Source: RSA11 sp965652565 (lineage in GTDB: Bacteria > Actinomycetota > Thermoleophilia > Solirubrobacterales > 70-9). Taken from it: a stretch of 31,767 bases of DNA. The DNA lies in NCBI GenBank assembly GCA_965652565.1, contig CBFGWL010000027.1, positions 1-31,767 of the forward strand, written 5' to 3'. Shown one piece after another: positions 8,758 through 17,034 of this stretch. Position numbers and translations under genes: made by a program. The notes under the pieces are model-generated. The model saw only the letters and a program-made list of their open reading frames with translations, was not told the DNA's origin and ran no database searches. Numbering within the stretch: position 1 is the stretch's first letter; every line of letters starts with the position of its first letter.

Positions 8758-10571
8758 CCGGGGCGGCCGCATCGCGCCCACCCACGCGCGGCGCACGCGC
8801 CGCACTCACCGTCGGATGCGCGGCGCTCGCCCTCGCGGGCTGCGGCGGAGGCGACGACGCCGACTCGACCGAGCGCGCCGCGGTGGCGGAGGCGCCGGCG
8901 GGCATCGAGCGGGGCTGCAAGCCCGCTCCCGCGGTGATGGACCTGCCCGACCCGAGCGCGCGCAAGCTACGCCAGGCCCGGCGCGGCGTGTTCTCGGTGT
9001 ACGGGTTCCGGACGCGGCTCGAGCCGCCTATCGACTGGGCCATGGACCCACACGAGAGCGCGCGCTTTCAGGCATACCTCTCGAACTGGGACTTCCTCGA
9101 CACCCTGCTCGGCGGCTACCGGCGCACCGGCGATCCGCGGCTTTTGCGCCAGGCGGCGGAGATCGCGCTGGACTGGACGGCGGCGAACCCGCGGGGCAAC
9201 CCGCAGGGGGGCGAGGGCACGTGGAGCGGCAAGATCACTGGCGACCGCGCGCCCCGGCTCGCCTACATCCTGCGCGCGTCGCGCTGCCCCGGCGTGCTGC
9301 GTGAACGTGAGCGCCGCGTCCTGAACGCCGCGCTGCGCGACCACATCGAGATCCTCATGGGCCCCGAGAGCGAGGGCGATACGAACCACGCGCTCTACGT
9401 CCAGCTCGGCGTCGCGGGGGTCATGCGCCAGCTGCCGGGCTTCCCCGGCGCGGAGGAGATCGTGGACGAGGCGGCGCAGCGCTTCGAGCGGGTCCTGCGC
9501 GATCGGCTGGCCGACGGCGTCTGGCTCGAGCACTCGACGAGCTACCAGTTCCTCGCGATCCGAGTCGTCGAGCGTTTCCTGCGCTGGGTGGGCGGCAGGC
9601 GGCCCGCGCTGCGGCGCGATCTGCGGCGCATGAAGCGCGCCGCCGCCTGGCTCACGGCGCCCGACGGCCGCCACACGCTGCTGGGCGACTCGCGGATGCT
9701 CACGGCTCCCGGCGACATCCGCGCCCGGGCCGAGCGCCAGCGCGGCATGGCGGTGTTCGCCGACGCGGGACTCGCCGTCGTGCGGGAGGGCGGCTCGCAT
9801 CTCGTCGTCGCCGCGGGCTTTCACAACACCACCCACAAGCACGCCGACGAGCTCAGCTTCGAGCTGGCCGAGGCGGGTCGGCGCGTGGTGAGCGACACGG
9901 GCATGTACCACAAGGACCCCGGCGACATCCGGGACTTCGTGGTCTCCGCGCGGGCCCACAACACGCTCACGGTCGACGGGGAGACCTTCAAGGTCACCTC
10001 GCCGGGGCGGGCCTACGGGAGCGCGCTGCTGGCGACGGGAACCGGCGACGGCTGGTACGCGATCCTCGCGCGCAACCCGCTGCTCAAGAAGCAGGACGTC
10101 CGCCACCAGCGGTTGTTCCTCTACCGGCCCGGAGGTGCGCTCATCGTGCTCGATCGCGCGGAGGGCGAGGGCGACCATCGGTTCGAGCGCTTCGTGCATT
10201 TCGCGCCGGCGGTGCGGGTGCGAGCAGATGGCCCGCACGAGTACGCCCTCGCCGCACCCGGGATCGACGGCCGCCTGCGTCACGGTGCGGCCGGCGCGCG
10301 GACCGCACGCGGCGAGCGCGACCCGCTGGCCGGCTTCATGGCCACGGACTACCGCGAGTGGCGGCCGCGGACGTCGGTCGAGCTCAGCGACCGCGGCGAG
10401 GAGCTGCTCGACTCCTTCGCGCTCTCTTTCGATGGGTCCGACACACGGCTCGCCGGGCTGCGCTGGCGCGCCGGGCGCATCACCGCCTCGCTGCGCACGA
10501 CCGGCGAGCGGGAGCAGCGGATCGATGTCCGCCGGCGGGGGGATGAGCTCGTGGTGCGGGTGGGCCGATGA
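8754..10571 (+). CDS. Heparinase II/III-family polysaccharide lyase, predicted lipoprotein with probable CTG start
   Basis: Likely cleaves uronic-acid-containing polysaccharide by beta-elimination outside the cell. The core (about residues 90-420) has DTNHALYVQL, EHSTSYQF and the family hallmark HKHADELSFEL (His361, His363, Asp365 from the proposed start), then a beta-rich C-terminal part. The first GTG in frame is 8883, which would give 562 residues without a signal peptide. The frame is open further upstream and encodes an Arg-containing n-region, a hydrophobic stretch and the lipobox LALAGC with Cys30, followed by GGGDDAD, a textbook lipoprotein signal. No ATG, GTG or TTG precedes it in frame. 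CTG at 8754 overlaps the upstream stop as CTGA, exactly like the NTGA overlaps at 3004, 7744 and 10568, so I place the start there (605 residues). Substrate is unknown; alginate, heparosan-like or other acidic glycans are all possible. Confidence 0.82.
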   Translation: MTGAAASRPPTRGARAALTVGCAALALAGCGGGDDADSTERAAVAEAPAGIERGCKPAPAVMDLPDPSARKLRQARRGVFSVYGFRTRLEPPIDWAMDPHESARFQAYLSNWDFLDTLLGGYRRTGDPRLLRQAAEIALDWTAANPRGNPQGGEGTWSGKITGDRAPRLAYILRASRCPGVLRERERRVLNAALRDHIEILMGPESEGDTNHALYVQLGVAGVMRQLPGFPGAEEIVDEAAQRFERVLRDRLADGVWLEHSTSYQFLAIRVVERFLRWVGGRRPALRRDLRRMKRAAAWLTAPDGRHTLLGDSRMLTAPGDIRARAERQRGMAVFADAGLAVVREGGSHLVVAAGFHNTTHKHADELSFELAEAGRRVVSDTGMYHKDPGDIRDFVVSARAHNTLTVDGETFKVTSPGRAYGSALLATGTGDGWYAILARNPLLKKQDVRHQRLFLYRPGGALIVLDRAEGEGDHRFERFVHFAPAVRVRADGPHEYALAAPGIDGRLRHGAAGARTARGERDPLAGFMATDYREWRPRTSVELSDRGEELLDSFALSFDGSDTRLAGLRWRAGRITASLRTTGEREQRIDVRRRGDELVVRVGR

Positions 10572-12016
10572 AGCGCGGCCGCGGCCGCGTCTGCGTCGCG
10601 CTGGCGCTCGCGGCGCTGGCCGGATGCAGCGGCGGCGGGGAGGCCGAGGCGCCGCCCACCGAGCGCGAGACCAGCGGCGTGCGGGCGCCCGCTGCGCAGG
10701 CCCCGAACTTCGTGATCGTCCTCACCGACGATCAGGACCGGGCGTCGGTGGACGGCATGCCCAAGGTGCAGCGCCTGCTCGCACGCCGCGGCACCACCTA
10801 CGAGAACGCCTTCGCGAGCCTGCCCCTCTGCTGCCCGTCGCGCGCGACCCTGCTCACGGGCCAGTACGCACACAACCACGGCGTGTACTCCAACAAGCCA
10901 CCGGAGGGCGGCTACCAGGCGCTCACGGGCCGGCGCGACACGCTGGGCGTCTGGCTGCGCCGAGCGGGCTACCGGACGGCCTGGATCGGCAAGTACCTGA
11001 ACGGCTACGGGCTCGAGGGCGACGCGCGTGTCCCGCCGGGCTGGGATCGCTGGGTCGGCCTGATGGGGCTGAGCAGCCTGCTCATGTACGGGTTCGAGGC
11101 GAGCGTGGACGGGGAGGTCCGGCGCTGGGGCGATGGCCCAGCCGGCTACCAGACCGACGTGCTCGCGCGGGAGGCGGCGCGGTTCATCCGGGGCGCTCCG
11201 GCTCGGCGCCCGATCTTCGTGGTGATGGCTCCGCTCGCCCCGCACGATGAGGCCGACACGGTCGACGTGGGCCCGCGCGACCCGCGGCCGGCGCCGCGCC
11301 ACGAAGGACGGCTGGATGGCGTCCACCTGCCGCTGCCGCGCGGCGCGAACGAGGCCGACGTCTCCGACAAGCCCCCGCACCTGCGCAAGCCGCGGCTGAC
11401 CGCCAGCGAGCTGCGCGAGCTCGATCGCGCCAACCGCGCCCGGCGCGAGAGCCTGCTCGCGGTGGACGACGCGGTCGGCGAGCTCGTCCGCGCGCTAGGG
11501 GAGACCGGCCGCCTCGACGACACGGTGTTCGTCTTCACGTCGGACAACGGCTACTTCCTGGGCGAGCACCGGATGACCGGCAAGAACTCGCTCGCGTACC
11601 GAGCCCTGGCGGGCATCCCGCTCATCGTTCGCGGCCCGGGCTTTCCCGCGGGCGAGCGGGTCCAGGCCGCGGTCGGCAACGTGGACCTGCCGGCGACGGT
11701 CGCGCGGCTCGCCGGGCTTGAGCCCACCCGTGCGCTCGACGGCGTGTCGCTCACCGACCTGGAGGCGGAGGGTGGGCGCGAGCGTGCGCTGCTCCTGGAG
11801 AGCGAGGCCTACGCGGCCGTGCGGACGGCGGCGTACCTCTACGTCGAGCACCGCCGCGGCGCCCGCGAGCTCTACGACCTGCGCCGCGACCCGCACGAGC
11901 TGCGCAACGTCGCGGACGACCCCGATCACGCCGACGCGCAGGCGCGTCTGGCAGCGGCGCTCGCGAAGCTCCGCAACTGCGCGGGCGAGGGATGCCGGGC
12001 GCAGGTCTCCCCCTGA
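10568..12016 (+). CDS. Cys-type sulfatase, predicted lipoprotein
   Basis: Hydrolyses sulfate esters, probably on extracellular glycans. The 482 residues begin with a lipoprotein signal (MKRGRGRVCVALALAALAGC, lipobox LAGC). The sulfatase fold starts at NFVIVLTDDQD, whose Asp pair binds calcium. The formylglycine motif is C-x-P-x-R: Cys88-Cys89-Pro90-Ser91-Arg92, followed by ATLLTGQ. Cys88 would be oxidised by a formylglycine-generating enzyme not encoded here. LCCPSRATLLTGQYAHNHGV closely resembles the active site of N-acetylglucosamine-6-sulfatases. Other family marks are FVFTSDNGYFLGEHRM and, at the end, ELYDLRRDPHELRNVA. ATG 10568 overlaps the lyase stop as ATGA, so lyase and sulfatase are a coupled, surface-anchored pair. 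It is the last gene of the + strand run. Glycan specificity is inferred from motif similarity only. Confidence 0.92.
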   Translation: MKRGRGRVCVALALAALAGCSGGGEAEAPPTERETSGVRAPAAQAPNFVIVLTDDQDRASVDGMPKVQRLLARRGTTYENAFASLPLCCPSRATLLTGQYAHNHGVYSNKPPEGGYQALTGRRDTLGVWLRRAGYRTAWIGKYLNGYGLEGDARVPPGWDRWVGLMGLSSLLMYGFEASVDGEVRRWGDGPAGYQTDVLAREAARFIRGAPARRPIFVVMAPLAPHDEADTVDVGPRDPRPAPRHEGRLDGVHLPLPRGANEADVSDKPPHLRKPRLTASELRELDRANRARRESLLAVDDAVGELVRALGETGRLDDTVFVFTSDNGYFLGEHRMTGKNSLAYRALAGIPLIVRGPGFPAGERVQAAVGNVDLPATVARLAGLEPTRALDGVSLTDLEAEGGRERALLLESEAYAAVRTAAYLYVEHRRGARELYDLRRDPHELRNVADDPDHADAQARLAAALAKLRNCAGEGCRAQVSP

Positions 12017-12023
12017 CCACCCC

Positions 12024-12130
12024 CGACTTCACGATCCTGTTGGTTGATCCCACACAATCACGCACTCGCGAGCGGCGCCCCCGCGACTTCGTGATCTTGT
12101 TGGTTGATCCCACGAAATCGCGAAGTCGTG
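12024..12130. repeat. Pair of palindromic repeats, family A, 60-bp period
   Basis: Two copies (12024-12070 and 12082-12130) lie between the convergent sulfatase and arfB genes and fill almost the whole 121-bp gap. Both contain the identical core TGTTGGTTGATCCCAC (12039-12054 and 12099-12114, exactly 60 bp apart). In copy 2 the flanks CGACTTCGTGAT and ATCGCGAAGTCG can pair over 12 positions with one G-T wobble, giving a hairpin with a loop of about 21 nt; copy 1 is a more degenerate stem. The location fits a two-way terminator or a REP-like dispersed element. There is no T tract typical of intrinsic terminators. Two further copies occur at 16915-17023 in inverted orientation. Confidence 0.9.
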
Positions 12131-12137
12131 GGCTGGG

Positions 12138-12548
12138 TCAGTCGTCCAGTGATGGGCGGCGCCGCGCGCGCTTGTGTTCCGCGCGGCGGCGCTTCGCCGC
12201 CAGCCGGCGCTCCTTCGCCGCCCGGGAGGGGCGCGTCGGGCGCCGCTTGCGCCGCCGCGCGAGGCCGCGCGCGATGCGCTCGGCGAGGCGCTCGAGCGCG
12301 AGCTCGCGGTTGCGCGCCTGGCTGCGCGCGTCCTGGGCGACGGCGCTCACGCGTCGTCCGTAGCGCGCCCGTAGGCACTCGCGCTGCTCAGGTGTGAGCG
12401 CGTCCGAGGCCTCGATGTCGAAGACCGCCTCGATGCGCGAGGCGGTCACGTTGGCGTGCTGGCCGCCGGGCCCCGACGAACGGCTCGCGCGGAGCTCGAT
12501 CTCCCGCAGCGGGATCTCGACCTCGCCCGCGCGCAGGCCGTCGGTCAC
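12138..12548 (-). CDS. arfB: Alternative ribosome-rescue factor / peptidyl-tRNA hydrolase (ArfB/YaeJ type)
   Basis: Releases peptides from stalled ribosomes by hydrolysing peptidyl-tRNA without a stop codon. The 136-residue protein carries the catalytic GGQ loop in the family context RSSGPGGQHANVTASRIEAVFD-like sequence (RSSGPGGQHANVT, about residues 23-35). It ends in a strongly basic tail of about 40 residues (KRRPTRPSRAAKERR and beyond), which in ArfB enters the empty mRNA channel. The lack of the codon-recognition domain of RF1/RF2 fits ArfB. The start is GTG at 12548, 15 bases after the ahcY stop on the same strand, so it is probably cotranscribed with ahcY. The stop lies next to the family A repeat pair. 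Confidence 0.9.
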   Translation of the reverse strand: MTDGLRAGEVEIPLREIELRASRSSGPGGQHANVTASRIEAVFDIEASDALTPEQRECLRARYGRRVSAVAQDARSQARNRELALERLAERIARGLARRRKRRPTRPSRAAKERRLAAKRRRAEHKRARRRPSLDD

Positions 12549-12563
12549 CGGCCGCCGAGGCGC

Positions 12564-13988
<1,425 letters not shown>

Positions 13989-14028
13989 GCGTCTCCTAAC
14001 AAACCTCGTGATCGATCCCCGGAATTCC

Positions 14029-14054
14029 CCCTGTACAGGGCACCGCTGATGGTA
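14029..14054 (-). promoter_or_regulatory. Possible ahcY promoter -10 box and overlapping operator-like palindrome
   Basis: In the 135-bp divergent region between ahcY and the nucleotidyltransferase gene, the perfect 12-bp palindrome CCCTGTACAGGG lies at 14029-14040. Just upstream in the ahcY direction is TACCAT (complement of 14049-14054), an acceptable TANNNT -10 box. If transcription starts 7 nt beyond it, the palindrome covers about +2 to +13, a classical repressor position; alternatively it is a small 5' leader hairpin. I found no convincing -35 box and no recognisable SAH riboswitch core. The promoter assignment is weak, but the palindrome is exact. Confidence 0.35.
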
Positions 14055-14107
14055 GACGCCGCGCACGCCCGCCGAGCCGGATGACGCCCGCCGATCACCG
14101 CGGTCAA

Positions 14108-14113
14108 TAGCCT
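14108..14113 (+). promoter_or_regulatory. -10 box (TAGCCT), probable leaderless promoter
   Basis: TAGCCT fits the TANNNT pattern and ends exactly 10 nt before the ATG at 14124. The same 10-nt spacing occurs before the genes at 18801 and 19416. No purine-rich Shine-Dalgarno sequence can fit between the expected transcription start and the ATG, so the transcript would be leaderless or nearly so. A -35 element is not obvious. Confidence 0.45.
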
Positions 14114-14123
14114 TGCGACCGAG

Positions 14124-15143
14124 ATGAAGGCGATGGTCATGGCGGCGGGCCTCGGAACACGGCTGCGCCCGCTCACCTATGAAGTCCCGAAACCGATGGT
14201 GCCGGTCGCGAACCGGCCGGTCATCGAGCTCATCCTGCGGCTGCTCGCCACGCAGGGCTTCGGGCAGGTGATCTCCAACCTGCATTGGTTCCCCGACACG
14301 ATCCGCGACCGCTTGGGCGACGGCTCGCGGCTGGGCGTCGAGCTCTCGTACTCCTACGAGGAGAGCCTGCTCGGCACCGCCGGCGGCGTGCGCAACGTGC
14401 GCGACTACTTCGGCGACGAGCCCTTCATCGTCATGGCCGGCGACGCGCTCACCGACATCGACCTGCGCGCGCTCGCCGACGCGCACCGCGCGAACGACGG
14501 GGTCGCCACCCTCGCCGTCAAGCGCGTCGCGAACACCCGTGAGTACGGGGTCGTCGTGACCGGCTCCGACGGGCGCATCCAGGGTTTTCAGGAGAAGCCG
14601 GATCCGGCTGAGGCGCTCTCCGATCGGGCCAACTGCATGATCTACGCGCTCAGCCCCGAGATCTTCGACTACTTCCCCGACCAGGAGGTCGTCGACTTCG
14701 CGCTCGACGTCTTCCCGGCGCTGCTCGAGCACGACGTGCCGTTCTACGTGCACGAGACCGACGCCTACTGGAACGACGTGGGCTCTCCGCCCGAGTACCT
14801 GCAGGGCAACCTCGACGTGGTCGCGGGCGCCGTGGGGGTGGAGCCGGCCGGCGAGCTCGTCGAGGCCGAGGCCGACCCCGACGAGCCCGGCGAGCACGGG
14901 CTCGCCGAGGCGCGGGGCGGGCTGCCGGCCGGCACCGAGGTCCACGGGCGCGTGCTCGTCGGGCGCGACGTCCAGGTCGGCGAGGGGGTGCGTATCGACG
15001 GCCCGGCGGTGATCGGCGACGGCGCGCGCATCGGCGACGGCGCGCGGATCAAGGCCTCGCTCCTGCTCCCGGGGGCGGAGCTCCCCGCGGGCAGCTTTCT
15101 GGTCGGCGCGATCGCCGGCCGCGGCGGCGCGCTCGCCGGGTAG
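14124..15143 (+). CDS. Sugar-1-phosphate nucleotidyltransferase with hexapeptide-repeat tail (second copy in window)
   Basis: Activates a sugar-1-phosphate to an NDP-sugar. The 339 residues start with MKAMVMAAGLGTRLRPLTYE and PKPMVPVANRP, the classic pyrophosphorylase signature, and continue with MAGDALTDIDL, GFQEKPDP and YWNDVGSPPEYLQGN. A shorter C-terminal beta-helix of hexapeptide repeats follows (VLVGRDVQVGEGVRIDGPAVIG, in two stretches). It resembles GDP-mannose pyrophosphorylase but differs clearly from the copy at 6653, so a different sugar or nucleotide is likely; the substrate cannot be read from the sequence. It heads a + strand run: the TAG stop shares a base with the next GTG (TAGTG). 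An Ala/Glu/Gly-rich insert lies between transferase and helix. Confidence 0.85.
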   Translation: MKAMVMAAGLGTRLRPLTYEVPKPMVPVANRPVIELILRLLATQGFGQVISNLHWFPDTIRDRLGDGSRLGVELSYSYEESLLGTAGGVRNVRDYFGDEPFIVMAGDALTDIDLRALADAHRANDGVATLAVKRVANTREYGVVVTGSDGRIQGFQEKPDPAEALSDRANCMIYALSPEIFDYFPDQEVVDFALDVFPALLEHDVPFYVHETDAYWNDVGSPPEYLQGNLDVVAGAVGVEPAGELVEAEADPDEPGEHGLAEARGGLPAGTEVHGRVLVGRDVQVGEGVRIDGPAVIGDGARIGDGARIKASLLLPGAELPAGSFLVGAIAGRGGALAG

Positions 15144-15472
15144 TGGCGGCGCCGCGCATCGAGTTCCTGTGGTGGGCGGAGTGCCCGTCCTGGGAGCGCG
15201 CCCTCGCGATGCTCCGCGCGGAGCTCGAGCGGGCGGGCGTCGCCGAAGCCGAGCTCGAGGTGACCGAGATCAAGGATGAGGAGCAGGCTCGGGCGCTGCG
15301 TTTCCCCGGGTCCCCGACGATCCGGGTGAACGGCGAGGACATCCAGGACCCGGACGGCCTGCCGATCGGTTTAACCTGCCGCGTCTACCGGCGGCGCGAC
15401 GGGCGCGTCTCGCCGCTGCCCGACCCCGCCGACCTGCGCGAAGCACTCGAGCGAACGAAAGGAGCGACTTGA
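15143..15472 (+). CDS. Small thioredoxin-fold protein (single-cysteine active-site position)
   Basis: A 109-residue soluble protein of thioredoxin-like fold. The N-terminal strand IEFLWWAECPSW carries the position where thioredoxins have CxxC, here with only one cysteine (Cys14). A helix and a second strand lead to the cis-proline loop FPGSPTIRVNGEDI, and another cysteine follows in GLTCRVYRR. Small proteins with this FxGSPTIRVNG loop occur as thioredoxin-domain or alkylmercury-lyase-associated redox proteins; no specific function is established for this type to my knowledge. The start is the GTG overlapping the upstream TAG, and the stop overlaps the TTG start of a second thioredoxin-fold gene. 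With two neighbouring redox proteins, a thiol-exchange role is likely but inferred. Confidence 0.75.
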   Translation: MAAPRIEFLWWAECPSWERALAMLRAELERAGVAEAELEVTEIKDEEQARALRFPGSPTIRVNGEDIQDPDGLPIGLTCRVYRRRDGRVSPLPDPADLREALERTKGAT

Positions 15473-16008
15473 GCGACAACCGCCTGAGCATCGGCGACCG
15501 CGCGCCCGAGCTGGACCTCGAAGACACCGCCGGCGAGCGGCACACGTTGCCCGCGGCGGGCGAGGCGCCCGCGTCGGTCGTGATCTGGACCTGCAACCAC
15601 TGCCCGTACGCGCTCGCCTGGCACGAGCGCATCCAGGAGGTCGTCCGCGAGTACTCCGAGCGCGGCGTGCCGATCCTGCAGGTGAACTCGAACGACGCGG
15701 AGCGCTACCCGGGCGACTCGCCCGAGGCGATGCGCGAGCGCGTCGAGCGCGGCGAGTTCGCGGGGCCCTATCTGCACGACCCGGAGCAGACCGTGGCGCG
15801 GGCATTCGGCGCGGAGCGCACCCCCGACGTCTTCGTCTTCGACGGCGAGCTGCGCCTCGTCTACAGCGGGGCGCCGGACGCCGACTACGACGATCCCAGC
15901 CAGAACGCGGCGTGGCTGCGCGGCGCGCTCGATGCGGTCCTCAGCGGCAAGGCGCCCGATCCGGCGGCGACCGAGCCGGTCGGCTGCACGATCAAGTGGA
16001 GGGAGTGA
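15469..16008 (+). CDS. Thioredoxin/peroxiredoxin-like redoxin family protein
   Basis: A 179-residue cytoplasmic redoxin of the AhpC/TSA-thioredoxin superfamily, presumed to act on thiols or peroxides. It begins with the redoxin entry GDRAPELDLEDTAGERHTLP and contains the active site IWTCNHCPYALAWHERI (CxxC form CNHC). The cis-proline region is AERTPDVFVFDGELRLVYSG, and the protein ends in VGCTIKWRE with a third conserved cysteine, characteristic of this subfamily. The TTG start at 15469 overlaps the previous stop (TTGA) and is preceded by AGGAG about 5 nt upstream, a strong ribosome site that decides this non-ATG start. It is in a run with the small redox protein and thrB. Confidence 0.88.
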   Translation: MSDNRLSIGDRAPELDLEDTAGERHTLPAAGEAPASVVIWTCNHCPYALAWHERIQEVVREYSERGVPILQVNSNDAERYPGDSPEAMRERVERGEFAGPYLHDPEQTVARAFGAERTPDVFVFDGELRLVYSGAPDADYDDPSQNAAWLRGALDAVLSGKAPDPAATEPVGCTIKWRE

Positions 16009-16015
16009 GCCAGCG

Positions 16016-16900
16016 GTGACCACGCGCCGCCGGCTCGTCCGGGTCCCGGCCTCCTCGGCGAACCTCGGGCCGGGGTTCGACGTGCTGGCGGCGGCGCTCT
16101 CGCTGCACCTCGAGCTCGAGGTCAGCGAGGCCGGCGAGTTCGCGGTCGAGCCCGGCGCCGACGGCGTCCCCACCGACCGCTCGAACCTGATCGTCCAAGC
16201 CTTCGAGACGCTGCATCCGGCCGACGGCGTGCGCTTCGCGGTCCGCAGCGAGATCCCGCTCGCGCGGGGCATGGGCTCGAGCGCGGCGGCGATCGTCGCC
16301 GGGCTGGTGGCGGCCGATCATCTCTACGAGCTCGGCCTGGGCCCGGAGGAGATCTACGCGCGCGCCGCCCGGATCGAGGGCCACCCCGACAACGTCGCCG
16401 CCGCCGTTTTCGGCGGTTTCGTGCTGTGCCCCGCGGCCGAGGGCGATGAGGTGCCCGCGCCCGTGCGCCTCGAGCCACCCGCGGGCGTCGAGGCGATCGT
16501 CGTGATTCCCGCCGAGGAGGTCTCGACCGAGCGCGCCCGCGCAGCGCTGCCCGCGCAGGTGGACATGGACGACGCAGTCCAGAACATCGCGGCCGCGGCG
16601 CAGCTCGTCCTCGGCATCGAGCGCGCCGACCTCACCCTGATCGCTCGCGGCCTCGCGGACCGCCTCCACCAGCCGCACCGCGGCCCGCTCTACCCGCGCT
16701 CGCTCGAGCTGCTCTCCGGCGCGCGGGAGCTCGGCGCGATCGGCGCGACCATCTCGGGCGCGGGCCCGACCGTGCTCGTCTGGAGCTTCTGGCAGGACAC
16801 GGGCAAGGTCACCGCCGCCCTCGAGGAGCGCTGCGCGGGCTGGGCGACCGTCAGGCGCGTGCCGTTCACCCCACTGGGCGCGGACGTCCCCGAGCTCTGA
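16016..16900 (+). CDS. thrB: Homoserine kinase (GHMP kinase family)
   Basis: Phosphorylates L-homoserine in the penultimate step of threonine synthesis. From the GTG at 16016 the protein is 294 residues, the normal size. The frame is open upstream, but the upstream residues are Arg/Ser-rich overlap translation of the previous gene. The conserved opening VRVPASSANLGPGFDVLAAAL follows within ten residues of the chosen start. The GHMP ATP-binding motif is PLARGMGSSAAAIVAG, and the C-terminal glycine motif is GAIGATISGAGPTVL. thrC and hom are not adjacent. It ends the + strand run, 14 bp before the family A repeat pair at 16915. Confidence 0.95.
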   Translation: MTTRRRLVRVPASSANLGPGFDVLAAALSLHLELEVSEAGEFAVEPGADGVPTDRSNLIVQAFETLHPADGVRFAVRSEIPLARGMGSSAAAIVAGLVAADHLYELGLGPEEIYARAARIEGHPDNVAAAVFGGFVLCPAAEGDEVPAPVRLEPPAGVEAIVVIPAEEVSTERARAALPAQVDMDDAVQNIAAAAQLVLGIERADLTLIARGLADRLHQPHRGPLYPRSLELLSGARELGAIGATISGAGPTVLVWSFWQDTGKVTAALEERCAGWATVRRVPFTPLGADVPEL

Positions 16901-16914
16901 GGTCGGGCCCGCAC

Positions 16915-17023
16915 CGCGACTTCACGATTTCGTGGGATCAACCAACAACATCGCGAACTCGCGAGGACTCCCGACGCGAGTTCGCGATTGTGTGGGATCA
17001 ACCAACAAGATCGCGAAGTCGCG
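16915..17023. repeat. Pair of palindromic repeats, family A (inverted relative to 12024 copies), 60-bp period
   Basis: Two 49-bp copies (16915-16963 and 16975-17023) sit between convergent thrB and parA. Each contains the complement of the core found at 12039, read here as GTGGGATCAACCAACA (16992-17007 in the second copy), with the copies exactly 60 bp apart. The outer arms are near-perfect inverted repeats: in copy 4 CGCGAGTTCGCGAT faces ATCGCGAAGTCGCG, one mismatch in 14. The arms vary between copies while the core is invariant, which suggests that both hairpin structure and core sequence matter or that copies are recent. A terminator role for both flanking genes is plausible. Confidence 0.9.
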
Positions 17024-17034
17024 GTGGCGCCCGC

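Noticed and set aside
8967..10283. - strand open frame opposite the heparinase-like gene
   Set aside because: No domain, composition of a shadow frame.
12024..12130. Ordinary intrinsic terminators
   Set aside because: Hairpins lack a T tract and have long loops of about 20 nt whose sequence is conserved between loci, so a simple terminator does not explain them, although termination may occur there.
13989..14123. SAH or SAM riboswitch upstream of ahcY
   Set aside because: I looked for the conserved SAH riboswitch core and pseudoknot partners and found only a short palindrome and a Shine-Dalgarno site. A covariance-model scan would settle it.
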